64,000 nt of DNA from Acidobacteriota bacterium (GTDB lineage: Bacteria; Acidobacteriota; Terriglobia; Acidiferrales; UBA7541): NCBI GenBank assembly GCA_013289715.1, contig JABCZJ010000007.1, positions 1 to 64,000 on the forward strand. The letters run 5' to 3'. The translations under genes were made by a program, and so were the position numbers. Positions 12,558 through 21,230 of this stretch are shown here, in pieces (within the stretch, counting starts at the first letter, position 1; every line of letters begins with the position of its first letter). The notes beneath the pieces are model-generated. The model had not been told where the DNA came from. It saw nothing but the letters and a program-made list of their open reading frames with translations, and searched no databases.

Positions 12558-12828
12558 TTTGCGGGCGCGATTTGCCGAGCAACGAGCGCCAAAAGACCCA
12601 ATCGAACCCAAATATCTCTTGCCAAGTGTGGGCACCAAAATTGCAAGCACAAATCGTCAGCGGATGACGCTGAATGGCATTGTGTCCATCTCGTTAGCGG
12701 ACGTGAAACGGCGAGGGCGAACAAAAGTCGTACCACTTTTGGGGCCGTAGGGGAAGCGAAACGGCTCCTGATTGTGGTCTCCGCTGCGAGCAAGTTAAAA
12801 TAATTCCGGCAAGAGGACGAAAAAGGGC

Positions 12829-12857
12829 TTGACAAGAAATGGCACCCTGTGGAGAAT
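12829..12857 (+). promoter_or_regulatory. Sigma-70-type promoter of the zinc-ribbon/XRE regulator
   Basis: TTGACA (12829-12834) and GAGAAT (12852-12857) are separated by exactly 17 bases. This places transcription start about 75 bases before the GTG start at 12939. Confidence 0.6.
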
Positions 12858-12938
12858 CGCTCCCGCGCCTGTTTCTGCCTTCCCTTGTTGTGACGTTCCT
12901 CCCCTTCGCATCGCCGGAATAGTCTGTGAGGAGAACCG

Positions 12939-13595
12939 GTGGCGGAAAAAGAAGCCATAGAAGCGAGCATGGATTTGGATCGAGAAGTACTTCGATGTCA
13001 GGTATGCGGTTTAGTGCAATACCGGACACGCACGGACAACTGCCGTCGTTGTCTGCGTATGCTGCCCCCGAAGGTGACGTTCGTCATACCGACGCCGTCG
13101 CCTCAAGATCTTCCGGGGGACGATCGTCAACTGTTTGAGAGCTGGCCGAACCGCGAAACTGTGGAGAACATCGGCCAACGCATCAGGCAATTGCGCGAGT
13201 CGCGCGGCATGACGCAGAGCCAGCTGCAGGCTCGTTCGCGCGTATCTCGCTCCTATTTGTCCCGGATCGAGAGCGGTCAGATGACGCCTAGCCTCGGCAC
13301 GCTGGAAAAGATTGCCGAAGCTTTGGGTGTTGGACTGAACCGCTTCTTCGTGCCCGAGACCAATGGCGAGACGGTGCTGGAAGATCCCTTCATTCAGGGT
13401 CTTCGCCCATACCTGCGGCAGCTCGATTGGACGCAGTGGCAAGGTATCCTGAAGCGTTTGCAGGCGATCAGCGAGCACGTGAGCACCAATCACAGCGTGC
13501 GTCCGTTGCCGCCGCAAGCTGCCGAGCGGATGCCTCACCATATGCCCCGCCGGCAACAGCAGATGCCCCATACTGCGACGGCGCTGCACCGCTAG
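12939..13595 (+). CDS. Zinc-ribbon plus XRE-type transcriptional regulator
   Basis: 218 residues from a GTG start with GAGGAG five bases upstream. Residues about 20-45 hold two CxxC knuckles (CQVC and CRRC, 12 residues apart), a likely zinc ribbon. Residues about 75-135 form a Cro/CI-type helix-turn-helix: IGQRIRQLRESRGMTQSQLQ, then SRSYLSRIESGQMTPSLGTL and IAEALGVGLNRFF. The C terminus is His/Pro/Met/Gln-rich. The XRE part is certain. The metal site is inferred and would make this a candidate metal- or redox-responsive regulator. It is monocistronic. Confidence 0.9.
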   Translation: MAEKEAIEASMDLDREVLRCQVCGLVQYRTRTDNCRRCLRMLPPKVTFVIPTPSPQDLPGDDRQLFESWPNRETVENIGQRIRQLRESRGMTQSQLQARSRVSRSYLSRIESGQMTPSLGTLEKIAEALGVGLNRFFVPETNGETVLEDPFIQGLRPYLRQLDWTQWQGILKRLQAISEHVSTNHSVRPLPPQAAERMPHHMPRRQQQMPHTATALHR

Positions 13596-13970
13596 TCGTC
13601 GCGGATCGGTAAGGCGCGGAACGCCTGATGGACAGGTCGGATTCTGGGTAGGGCTTGGCACGCCTGCATCGGCAGGGTGCCAAGCTCGCTCCCGAACGGC
13701 CTGCACTTCGTCACCAGATTCCGCGCGAGCCGCGCGGCACGAGCTCTGAGACGAACTTCGCACGCGCCAACGCCAACGAGCAACTTCGCTCGGCGCGTCT
13801 TTACGCTTGCAATAATCCACGAAAACTTGCATTCGTTGTTTCGATTGGCCGGCTGAGCACTTCACGGTCCGGGATGCAGACGCATGATTGCGTTTTGGCG
13901 CTTCGTGCGGTCCGGTCATTTAGCGGCTGGCGTGACACGGCGGACTTGGTCGCGTCGGGCTGCGCTGGGA
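13596..13970. other. 375-bp gap between convergent regulator and membrane protein genes
   Basis: It holds the 13654-13684 hairpin. An open frame covering 13655-14209 on the plus strand is Arg-rich, lacks a ribosome site and runs antisense into the next gene. I see no further gene. Confidence 0.45.
13654..13684 (+). repeat. Stable hairpin downstream of the XRE regulator
   Basis: CTTGGCAC (13654-13661) pairs with GTGCCAAG (13677-13684), and inside it CCTGC pairs with GCAGG around ATCG, giving 13 pairs with one bulged G. No T tract follows, so it is a poor intrinsic terminator. The preceding GGGTAGGG recalls the start of the TGTAGCGGC family. Confidence 0.5.
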
Positions 13971-14549
13971 TTACTGCGCTTCCTTCTTGCCGGCGCGAAA
14001 CAGCACGATGTCCACTCCGTCGCCTTGCTTGGTCAGTGCCACCACGCGCGCGCCGTCGCCGTGGTCGTCGACAAATGCGATGTCCGTATCCGAATCAACC
14101 GTTACGCCATGAACGGGATGATGAGAGAGGTCTTCCTCTCGTCGGAAGCTGGGACCCAAGCGGCGCGCGTACCACGCGTCCACCTGGTTTAAATTGTCGG
14201 ATGAAGTGAAGTGCTCAACTGCAATCCCCACTCCGCCGTCCCCAGCCGAAAGCTCCACCTTCGCGTTTTTATCATTTCCGCTGGACGTTGCCCGGGGATA
14301 GACCGGCAAGCCAGTAGCGCGTGGCACATCTTTATTAACCTTGATCGCACCAACAGGGGTCTGAATTTCAACGTTGTTGCCTTGATTGTGCACGCGCAGG
14401 TTGCGGATGAACAGGCCGGCTAGCGCGAGGCCAAACAGGACCATCACCACGATGCCGCCAGCCACCACCCCCAGAATCCACCATACGGCATTGCTGCTGC
14501 GACGTTGCGGAGGAATCGCGGCGGGTGGCCGTGCGGACGCGCTAGACAT
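13971..14549 (-). CDS. Single-pass membrane protein of unknown function
   Basis: 192 residues. After a short Pro-rich cytoplasmic start, one strong membrane helix (AVWWILGVVAGGIVVMVLFG, continuing to about residue 48) is followed by an extracytoplasmic part. This contains a beta segment (NVEIQTPVGAIKV), the phrase GLPVYPRAT, and a C-terminal alpha/beta part ending GDGVDIVLFRAGKKE. I know no assigned function for this layout. It lies 79 bases downstream of glpX on the same strand and may be co-transcribed. Confidence 0.8.
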   Translation of the reverse strand: MSSASARPPAAIPPQRRSSNAVWWILGVVAGGIVVMVLFGLALAGLFIRNLRVHNQGNNVEIQTPVGAIKVNKDVPRATGLPVYPRATSSGNDKNAKVELSAGDGGVGIAVEHFTSSDNLNQVDAWYARRLGPSFRREEDLSHHPVHGVTVDSDTDIAFVDDHGDGARVVALTKQGDGVDIVLFRAGKKEAQ

Positions 14550-14628
14550 GATTCACCCCCTGCCTGTTCGGCGCTTGTAGATACGCAATCGAGCGTGAAA
14601 ATGTTTCCGCTGGGCGCGCGCCTTCGCC

Positions 14629-15615
14629 TTAGTTGAAACGCACTTCCACGCCCGGATGCCGGTCCAGGTGCACGGAATCTATAAATCGCACTTCGGCTTC
14701 TTCCAGCGTCATGATCAACGAATGCGTGCGCGTACCGTCGCGGAAGAAATTCACGCCGTGCAGCAGGCCACCTCCGGTGACACCCGTGCACGCGAAAATA
14801 ATTTTCTTGCCCGGCGCCAGATCCACCGTCTCGTAAATGCGCTTGGGATCCTTGATGCCCATGGTGGCGGTGCGTTCCAGGTGTTCAGGTTTCGAGACCA
14901 CCAATCGCGCCAGGATTTGGCCGTTTAGGCAGCGCAAAGCAGCAGCGGTAAGCACACCTTCGGGCGCGCCTCCGGTCCCCATCACCGCGTGCACGGAGGT
15001 GCCGCGCACGGCAGCCGAAATACCCGCGGAAAGATCGCCATCCGAAATCAGCCGTATCCGCGCGCCGGCTTTGCGTATATCCGAAACCAGCTTCTCGTGG
15101 CGCGGCCGGTCCAGCACCACGATCACCAGATCCTCCACGTCGCGGTCATAGCGCCGCGCGATCGCGCGCAAGTTATCCTTCACCGGCGCGTCCAGGTCAA
15201 TCGCGCCCTTCGCCGGCGGCCCCACAATGATTTTTTCCATGTACAGGTCGGGCGCGTGCAACAAACCGCCGTGTTCGCTCGCCGCGAGCACCACGATCGC
15301 GCCCGGTTCGCCCGTCGCGCAAAGATTGGTGCCTTCGAGCGGGTCCACGGCGATGTCCACTTTGGGGTATTCGCGGCTCTTGTCGCGCACCGCCGCGCCC
15401 ACTTTTTCGCCGATGAAGAGCATCGGCGCTTCGTCGCGTTCGCCTTCACCGATGACGATCGTGCCGTCCATGCCCACGCGATCCATTTCCTTGCGCATCG
15501 CTTCGACGGCGGCCTGGTCCGAGCCCTCGCGGTCTCCCTGGCCCATTGTCCGCGCCGAGGCGATGGCCGCGTTTTCGACCGTGCGCAGAAATTCGAGGCT
15601 GAGTTCTTTCTCCAT
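14629..15615 (-). CDS. glpX: Fructose-1,6-bisphosphatase class II
   Basis: Gluconeogenic phosphatase that converts fructose 1,6-bisphosphate to fructose 6-phosphate in a metal-dependent way. 328 residues from ATG at 15615, which has CAGGAG seven bases upstream; the longer frame to 15693 would begin inside a promoter -10 element. Active-site pattern: D33, E57 ([13 protein letters not shown]) and VDPLEGTN at residues 90-97. Glycine-rich [18 protein letters not shown] and the C-terminal [14 protein letters not shown] are typical of the family. Cyanobacterial-type members also use sedoheptulose bisphosphate; this cannot be told here. Confidence 0.96.
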   Translation of the reverse strand: MEKELSLEFLRTVENAAIASARTMGQGDREGSDQAAVEAMRKEMDRVGMDGTIVIGEGERDEAPMLFIGEKVGAAVRDKSREYPKVDIAVDPLEGTNLCATGEPGAIVVLAASEHGGLLHAPDLYMEKIIVGPPAKGAIDLDAPVKDNLRAIARRYDRDVEDLVIVVLDRPRHEKLVSDIRKAGARIRLISDGDLSAGISAAVRGTSVHAVMGTGGAPEGVLTAAALRCLNGQILARLVVSKPEHLERTATMGIKDPKRIYETVDLAPGKKIIFACTGVTGGGLLHGVNFFRDGTRTHSLIMTLEEAEVRFIDSVHLDRHPGVEVRFN

Positions 15616-15644
15616 GGCGGCTCCTGAAATGTGATTTGCTTCCG

Positions 15645-15701
15645 GTGGCTGGGACGGTGCTTCCGGGCGGCCTATCATAATCCAAATACCCAAATTCCAA
15701 T
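15645..15701 (-). promoter_or_regulatory. Upstream region of glpX, near-duplicate of 21231-21287
   Basis: Read on the minus strand it holds TTGGATTATGATAG, a TATGAT -10 element (15674-15679 on the plus strand), followed by CCGCCCGGAAG. About 44 of 57 positions match, without gaps, the region upstream of the unrelated DUF305 gene. A TTGGAA lies 15 bases upstream as a weak -35. Confidence 0.55.
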
Positions 15702-15918
15702 CAATCCGTTATTTGCAGGCAGAGGCGCCGCTCGCGAAGCAACTCGGCGCATGAAAATGCGCCGGAACAACACGCGCAGAACCAGGAATAACGGCGTCAT
15801 CGCCGCCAGTTAGCAATTTGCGGGCGGCAGCAAAATATGTGAAGTGGATTCAGCGGTTTCGATTGTCATTGATTACGGATGTAACGTGCGTTAAAAGCCT
15901 CCCACCCCGGCTGGGGGC

Positions 15919-15933
15919 TGACCGTGACGGTCA
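15919..15933. promoter_or_regulatory. Perfect 15-bp palindrome, candidate operator
   Basis: TGACCGT and ACGGTCA flank a central G. It lies 139 bases before the start of the RidA-like gene at 16072 in otherwise featureless sequence, the position expected of a dimeric repressor site. No regulator is identified. Confidence 0.4.
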
Positions 15934-16071
15934 CCGATTCGCCAGACCTTGTCTCTCACGATGAATCCAATCGCCTGTAACAAACATCATAGACGTCGTC
16001 GTTCCGCTCACGAATGCCGGTCAGACGACCCGGGGGGTGCCGCAGATGGACTGCGTTGCGCACGTTAAGCG

Positions 16072-16560
16072 ATGGTAAGCCCGGGAACGTCTCGGCCGAG
16101 CAGTGCTGAACAGCGCCTGGTAGAACTTGGCATCAGTCTTCCGGCGCCGCCTGAACCATTCGGCACCTATGCCGAAGCGGTGCAGACGGGCAATCTGCTT
16201 TTTCTCACTGGGATGCTTCCCACCGAGGGCCGCGCGGCGAAATTCGTTGGGCGCGTTGGCGCAGAACTCGATGTGGAAGCAGGGTGCCAGGCCGCTCGCC
16301 TTGCGGCGCTCAACGGCCTCGCGGTCGCCCGCAAGTATCTGGGATCGCTCGACAGAGTGACGCGCAGCGTCCGGCTCGGCGTGTCGGTGGCGACTTCGGC
16401 AGATGGCCGCGAGCTGGCCAAAGTCGCAGACGGCGCTTCGGACTTGCTGCGAGAGGTCTTCGGCAAAGACAAGAACCCTTGCCGCTTGGTGTACGGAGTC
16501 GCCAGTCTTCCGCTCGCCACGCCGGTCGAGCTGGAAATCATTTTTGAGGTCGCGGGCTAA
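16072..16560 (+). CDS. RidA/YjgF/UK114-like protein
   Basis: 162 residues in the trimeric RidA fold. Conserved parts: YAEAVQTGNLLFLTGMLPT near residue 35, the DVEAGCQAARLAALNGLAVARKYLG helix, and a C-terminal CRLVYGVASLPLATPVELEI. RidA enzymes remove reactive enamine/imine intermediates. This member has the longer insert of the subgroup whose reaction is not settled, and the arginine of the canonical RidA carboxylate site is not in the usual context. The ribosome site is weak. Confidence 0.88.
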   Translation: MVSPGTSRPSSAEQRLVELGISLPAPPEPFGTYAEAVQTGNLLFLTGMLPTEGRAAKFVGRVGAELDVEAGCQAARLAALNGLAVARKYLGSLDRVTRSVRLGVSVATSADGRELAKVADGASDLLREVFGKDKNPCRLVYGVASLPLATPVELEIIFEVAG

Positions 16561-16644
16561 CCGACGTTCCGCGGCGTAATGGCCCGCGCGTCGCAACATC
16601 GCGCGCGGCCAAGGAGCGGGCACCTTCTCCCAGAAGGAGTAACT

Positions 16645-17610
16645 ATGACGGCGATCATCCGAGGGGAACTGGTGCTCTTAGCGGTTTCCGTGATTCTCGC
16701 ATCACTTCAATCCCCAACCGAAGCCCAGGCCCGGGCCCAAGGAAAGGAACGTCCCGTGGAATATCCGACTGCTTATCGCACCACACAGATCGACGGCCTC
16801 CCGATCTTCTACCGCGAGGCCGGCCCAAAAGACGCCCCCACGCTTCTCCTGCTCCACGGCCTCCCATCTTCATCGCGCATGTTCGATCCGCTCTTCGTCC
16901 GCCTCGCCGATCGCTATCACCTCGTCGCGCCCGATTACCCCGGCTTTGGACACAGCGACTGGCCCGACCCCAAAAAATTCGCATACACCTTCGATCACAT
17001 CGCCGCGATCATGACTCACTTCACCGAAGCGCTCGGTCTCGCACGTTACACCCTGTACATGCAGGATTATGGCGGCCCGGTCGGTTTTCGCATGATCCTG
17101 GCGCATCCGGAACGCGTCGAGGCTCTGATCGTGCAGGACGCCGTCGCACATAACGAAGGCCTGGGCGCGAACTGGACGACGCGCCGCGCGTTTTGGGCCG
17201 ATCGCGCCAGCTACGAAAGCGCCCTGCGCACGAATCTCCTCTCGCTCGCGACCACGCGCTCGCGCCACGTCGGCGATGATCCCGACCTCGAACGCCACGA
17301 CCCGGATCTCTGGACCGATGAATATTATTTTCTCAATCAGCCCGGCCAGGCCGACATTCAAAGCGACCTGTTCTACGATTACCGCACCAACGTAGAAAAT
17401 TACCCCAAGTGGCAAGCCTGGATGCGCGAAAAGCAGCCGCGCCTGCTGGTGATCTGGGGCAAGTACGAATCCTCGTTCGACCCTTCGGAGCCGGGATCCT
17501 ATCGCCGCGACGTACCGACGGCGGAAATCCACATCGTCGATGGCGGCCATTTCGCGCTCGATACCGCAGCCGATCCGATTGCGCAGTACATCCGGGACTT
17601 CATGAAGTAG
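16645..17610 (+). CDS. Exported alpha/beta hydrolase, haloalkane dehalogenase/epoxide hydrolase type
   Basis: 321 residues. ATG at 16645 follows AGAAGGAG; an upstream frame start at 16579 has none. Residues 1-30 form a signal peptide (ELVLLAVSVILASL, cleavage near TEAQA). The oxyanion loop is LLLLHGLPSSSRMF. The nucleophile elbow MQDYGGPVG has aspartate in place of serine, the mark of dehalogenases and epoxide hydrolases. The catalytic histidine is in GGHFALD. A cap domain of about 60 residues includes the WTDEYYFLNQPGQ segment. Its substrate is unknown. The neighbouring genes give no clear pathway. Confidence 0.9.
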   Translation: MTAIIRGELVLLAVSVILASLQSPTEAQARAQGKERPVEYPTAYRTTQIDGLPIFYREAGPKDAPTLLLLHGLPSSSRMFDPLFVRLADRYHLVAPDYPGFGHSDWPDPKKFAYTFDHIAAIMTHFTEALGLARYTLYMQDYGGPVGFRMILAHPERVEALIVQDAVAHNEGLGANWTTRRAFWADRASYESALRTNLLSLATTRSRHVGDDPDLERHDPDLWTDEYYFLNQPGQADIQSDLFYDYRTNVENYPKWQAWMREKQPRLLVIWGKYESSFDPSEPGSYRRDVPTAEIHIVDGGHFALDTAADPIAQYIRDFMK

Positions 17611-17721
17611 CGGCGGACCCGAGATGCAGCGTGGCAGGCTGGCGCATGCCGATTTGAGGATGTCTGCCACCGATCATTCGGCGTAAACTGGCGCACTGTT
17701 TCCAGATGCCGAGGAGTTTAC

Positions 17722-18318
17722 ATGCGAGCTGACATCGTTCCAGGAGCCATCTTCCCCGACTATGAGCTTTCCGACCACACCGCAAAACGCAGGAAGCTCT
17801 CCGATCTGCAGGGACCGCATCCCATGGTCCTCGTGCTCAGTCGCGGCGGTTTCTGTCCCAAGGACCGCCGCCAGACGGAAGGTCTCGTGCAACTCCATCG
17901 CGAGCTGGAGGTTTCCTACTGCCGCCTCGTCACCATCAGCACCGACAACATCACCGAGACCAACGAATATCGCACTGGAATCGACGCCCACTGGCCTTTC
18001 CTCTCCGACGCCGGACGCGTCGTGCAAAAGGATTTGGACATCGCCGAATACACCGATCCTGCGCACAATCCCATGATCCCCCACGTAATCGTGATCGAGC
18101 CCGGCCTGGTGGTCTACAAGATCTACAGCGGCTACTGGTTCCTCGGTCGGCCAACTCTGGAAGAACTCCGTCAGGATCTGCGCGCGGTAACCAAGAAATG
18201 CCGCCCGGATTGGGACATCACCACGCCCGAACTGAAAGCCGCGTGGCAACAAGGCCGCAAGGAACTCTTCTATCCGTACGGCAAGACCTACGCCCAAACC
18301 ATCGGCGAACAGGATTAG
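17722..18318 (+). CDS. Redoxin (AhpC/TSA-like) family protein
   Basis: 198 residues with a thioredoxin-like fold: YELSDHTAKRRKLSDLQG, then VLVLSRGGFCPKDRRQ with a single likely catalytic cysteine, C45. The usual peroxiredoxin PxxxTxxC signature is absent (glycine at the Thr position), so peroxidase activity is uncertain. The later segments LVTISTDNITETNEYR, HWPFLSDAGRVVQKDL and IEPGLVVYKIY match the family. GAGGAG stands five bases from the ATG. It is closed by an intrinsic terminator. Confidence 0.85.
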   Translation: MRADIVPGAIFPDYELSDHTAKRRKLSDLQGPHPMVLVLSRGGFCPKDRRQTEGLVQLHRELEVSYCRLVTISTDNITETNEYRTGIDAHWPFLSDAGRVVQKDLDIAEYTDPAHNPMIPHVIVIEPGLVVYKIYSGYWFLGRPTLEELRQDLRAVTKKCRPDWDITTPELKAAWQQGRKELFYPYGKTYAQTIGEQD

Positions 18319-18337
18319 CAGCGCTTCAGCAGAAACG

Positions 18338-18372
18338 AAAAACCCGCTCGCATGCTCGGGAGCGGGTTTTTT
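18338..18372. terminator. Intrinsic terminator between convergent genes
   Basis: AACCCGCTC (18341-18349) pairs with GAGCGGGTT (18360-18368) around GCATGCTCGG, with a T run to 18372 on the plus strand and an A run (AAAAA) on the other side. It can serve both the redoxin gene and the LVIVD gene at 18398. Confidence 0.85.
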
Positions 18373-18397
18373 CTCGCACCGGCTTCTTGCGTCGCCC

Positions 18398-20455
18398 TTA
18401 CGCCGACGGATGCTTCAATATCTCCGCCAACGCATGCAACCGCTTAGCATCCGCCGAACTCTTCGCCGCTGCAGCGCTCTCTTCGAGCGACGGCGCCATC
18501 CCGCTCAATTTCGTCACTTTGCCCTTGTTCATGTGCGAGCTTTCTGCACCCTGAATCGCAACTCGTAAAGCCGCAATCCGCTCCGCCGGTAAAGCCTGCG
18601 AGCGCTCGAGCTGATCCACGTAAGCCTTCGCCACCACCAACTGCGCAGGCCACTCCAGCTTCTGCTGGTTCTGCACATTCAGCACATCCACGCGCGCCGT
18701 CTTCGCCGCGTCAATTTCGTTCTGCGTCAAAAACTGCGTCGGCGTCAGTTCAAAAATATCCAACCCGCGCGCAATTTCCGAACCGTAGATGTTGCCGTTG
18801 TACCAATACGCCGACCACTCGCCGCCCAGCACCAGAATCTTGGGATCGATCGGCCCGCGGTCGAAATAAGCGATCTCGGTCGGGTGCGCCGCGTCGGTGA
18901 AGTCCATCACCGAAACGCCGCCCTGATACCACGCCTGCACCTCGATATCGCGCCCCGGCACCGGGATCAGCGAGCCGTTGTGCGCCACGCAGTTTTCGGT
19001 GTCGCTCTGCGCCGCCGGCAGCTTGTAATAGCTCGCGAACGTCAGCTTGTCGTCATGCAAATGAAAGATCGCATCCGCGCCCCACTTGTTCGGGTCATTC
19101 GGACGGCACCGTGCTCCCAACCCGCCGCCCCACTCGTCCGTAAACACCACCTTCGTCCCATCATTCGAGAACGAAGCCGAATGCCAATACGAGTAGTTCG
19201 GATCGTTTACCGCGTCCAGACGCTTCGGATGCACCGGGTCCTTGATGTCCAGCAAGATTCCGTTGCCGGAGCAGGCGCCCGCCGCCAAACCCAGCGCCGA
19301 ATACACCGTGATGTCGTGGCACTGGTTCGAATCCGACGGTTTTGTCTCCTCATCGTTCTTGCCGTGGCTGCCGCCGTTGCTCAGGCCGTTCAGCGCGCCC
19401 GTCCGCGGATCAATAAACACGCGCGGGCTGGCGACAACTTTCGCGTCCTGCGGCGCCGCCACCGGCACCTTGATCACTTCGATGCGGAATAGCGCGGTGT
19501 TCGGATCCTTGTCCGGCGCTTCACCCGAGCACCCAGCTAATTCTTCCGGCTGGCGCACGAACGATGTCCCCGAGACGTAGATATAGACGTTGTCCTTGTC
19601 GTTCGGATCCACCACCAGCGTATGCGTATGCGATCCGCGGCAGGTCTGCACCGCCGCCACCTGTTTCGGGTTCTTGATGTCGGTGATGTCGAAAATTCTG
19701 ACGCCGCGGAAACGTTCCGCTTGTGCGACGGGTCGCCGGCGTTCTTTTTCATGCCCTGCGGCCGGAGGAGGCTCGGGCGGAAATCCCTGTGTCCCGCAAT
19801 CCAGCCGTCCATTCGGCATTTCCACCGACATGAACATCAGGTTCTTGTACACCGACACGTCGCCCTGCCCGCCCGGGCACACCATCGAAGTTACGAGCGT
19901 GGTCTGTCCCGGATTGGAGATGTCGTAGATATTCATGCCATAAAAGTTTCCTTGGAACAGGTGATTGCCCTGGAACGCCAGGTCCGAGTTCGAGAAAGCG
20001 AGCTCCGCGATAACCAACTGCAGGGGCTTCGGCATCTTCATCGCGCCGCCGCCGATGCCGAGCTGGCCGATCAGCTTTTGCACTTTCGGATCGTCGGCGT
20101 CGTCGGTCCCGAGTTGGAACGCGTCGGGCTTTTTCACCAGCTGCAAGTGCTTCAAGCCCAGTGACGTTTCGCCCGCGTCATAAAGTCCCGACGTCAGCTT
20201 GTAGCGCGGATCGTTCGCATCCGATCCCGTCATTCCTGGCGGAAGAGCCGGTGCCGGCTGCGCCGCAAACGGATTATCGTCCGACTGCGGTGTTTTCGCC
20301 GCTTCCTGAGCGGGTCCTTGCGCGGCCGCCGCAGGCGGGATAGCCTGACCAGGAGCCGGACCAGGCCGCTGTGCCGCCATCCGGCTCACACCGGAACACA
20401 AAAGAATCGCGGCCACCGCCGCACGGAACGCAAAGCTGGGCACTCGGTTCATCAT
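18398..20455 (-). CDS. Exported LVIVD-repeat beta-propeller-like protein
   Basis: 685 residues with an N-terminal signal peptide (FRAAVAAILLCSGVSRMAAQ), a long Ala/Pro/Gln-rich linker, and blade-like repeats such as MNIYDISNPGQTTLVTSM, VRIFDITDIKNPKQVAAV and VSVMDFTDAAHPTEIAYF. That pattern (xxIxDIxxPxxPxxV) is the LVIVD repeat of extracellular propellers. DECH-like metal sites are not evident, but HKDN-rich loops occur. The start codon overlaps the DUF305 gene by four bases with AAAGGAG inside that gene's end, so the two are coupled. Role unknown; location outside the cytoplasm. Confidence 0.88.
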   Translation of the reverse strand: MMNRVPSFAFRAAVAAILLCSGVSRMAAQRPGPAPGQAIPPAAAAQGPAQEAAKTPQSDDNPFAAQPAPALPPGMTGSDANDPRYKLTSGLYDAGETSLGLKHLQLVKKPDAFQLGTDDADDPKVQKLIGQLGIGGGAMKMPKPLQLVIAELAFSNSDLAFQGNHLFQGNFYGMNIYDISNPGQTTLVTSMVCPGGQGDVSVYKNLMFMSVEMPNGRLDCGTQGFPPEPPPAAGHEKERRRPVAQAERFRGVRIFDITDIKNPKQVAAVQTCRGSHTHTLVVDPNDKDNVYIYVSGTSFVRQPEELAGCSGEAPDKDPNTALFRIEVIKVPVAAPQDAKVVASPRVFIDPRTGALNGLSNGGSHGKNDEETKPSDSNQCHDITVYSALGLAAGACSGNGILLDIKDPVHPKRLDAVNDPNYSYWHSASFSNDGTKVVFTDEWGGGLGARCRPNDPNKWGADAIFHLHDDKLTFASYYKLPAAQSDTENCVAHNGSLIPVPGRDIEVQAWYQGGVSVMDFTDAAHPTEIAYFDRGPIDPKILVLGGEWSAYWYNGNIYGSEIARGLDIFELTPTQFLTQNEIDAAKTARVDVLNVQNQQKLEWPAQLVVAKAYVDQLERSQALPAERIAALRVAIQGAESSHMNKGKVTKLSGMAPSLEESAAAAKSSADAKRLHALAEILKHPSA

Positions 20456-21225
20456 TTCTCCTTTGACCTGTCCTTCTCGAGCATAGCCTGCATAATTTTG
20501 ATCTCAGCGCGTTGCGTGTTGTCCGCATCCGTTGCGAAATTGAAAATATCCGCGTCCTGTCCCGCGCCCGCCGTATTGAACAGATCTTTCACCATGATCA
20601 ACGCGCCATTGTGGTGCTGAATCATGCCAGTCAAAAATAAATGGTCGAACTCCGCGCCCTTGGCGTTGCGCAGCGCTTCCATCTGCTCCGGCGTCAGCAT
20701 CCCGGGCATCAGGGCCATCGGCTTGCCCGACGCATCCATATCCGGCATTCCCGGCATCGCCATGGAAACCGCTTCTCCGCGCGCCGCCAGCCAACGCTTC
20801 ATGAATTTTATTTCGTCGGATTGCGAACTGCTGATTTTCGCCCCCAGCATCCGCAAATCCTTGTTATCGGTGTGGGAGGCGAGCAGCGCCGTCATCTCCA
20901 CCGCCTGTTGATGATGCATGATCATGCCCTGCATGAACTCCACATCCGCCTGCGACCGCGCCGGCAGCGTGCCCTTGGTTGACGGTGGCAGCGTTTTGCT
21001 TGGCTTACCGGGCGCACCCGGCTGCACCACAACAGGGCCCGTCGCGGAATCCGTCTGCTGCGCGCGCACAGGGAACTCCGTGGAACCCGCGGCAGCGCTC
21101 GCCGCAAGCAGCACGCCACACAGGGCCGCGCACGCCCTCGCAGAGCGAATCCGTGCCTTGGACGCGACGCGAATCCCATCCAGCTTCGATTTCAATGCAT
21201 CGGTACGTATTTTCAACTCTCTCAT
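20452..21225 (-). CDS. Exported DUF305 protein
   Basis: 257 residues from ATG at 21225; the longer frame to 21264 would start within the -10 element. A signal-like segment (ACAALCGVLLAASAAAG) is followed by the DUF305 domain, which has two His-His repeats: MQGMIMHHQQAVEMTALL and LTGMIQHHNGALIMVKDL. It has a Met-rich insert (MAMPGMPDMDASGKPMALM). The family is ferritin-like in fold and includes the copper-binding CopM of cyanobacteria, so metal binding is a fair inference. It lies first in a two-gene unit with the LVIVD protein. Confidence 0.9.
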   Translation of the reverse strand: MRELKIRTDALKSKLDGIRVASKARIRSARACAALCGVLLAASAAAGSTEFPVRAQQTDSATGPVVVQPGAPGKPSKTLPPSTKGTLPARSQADVEFMQGMIMHHQQAVEMTALLASHTDNKDLRMLGAKISSSQSDEIKFMKRWLAARGEAVSMAMPGMPDMDASGKPMALMPGMLTPEQMEALRNAKGAEFDHLFLTGMIQHHNGALIMVKDLFNTAGAGQDADIFNFATDADNTQRAEIKIMQAMLEKDRSKEK

Positions 21226-21230
21226 TCCAA

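Larger units (their letters stand above)
12204..12938. other. 735-bp stretch without a convincing gene
   Basis: Frames here (for example 12415-12750 plus and 12440-12970 minus) have no ribosome site, no recognisable motif and base use unlike the neighbouring genes; local GC content falls. It contains two clear inverted repeats (12433-12488 and 12524-12557) and the promoter of the downstream regulator (12829-12857). A decayed gene or a cis-regulatory region are both possible. Confidence 0.5.
15616..16071. other. 456-bp gap between glpX and the RidA-like gene
   Basis: It contains the glpX promoter repeat (15645-15701) and a perfect odd-centred palindrome, TGACCGTGACGGTCA (15919-15933). No frame here looks coding. 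Confidence 0.5.

Noticed and set aside
12440..12970. 176-codon minus-strand frame in the gene-free stretch
   Set aside because: No ribosome site, atypical amino-acid make-up and overlap with the promoter and start of the regulator.
13011..13919. 302-codon minus-strand frame over the XRE regulator
   Set aside because: Covers a well-supported gene on the other strand; Arg/Ala-rich with no start signal.
13655..14209. 184-codon plus-strand frame
   Set aside because: Mostly antisense to the membrane protein at 13971; Arg-rich; no ribosome site.
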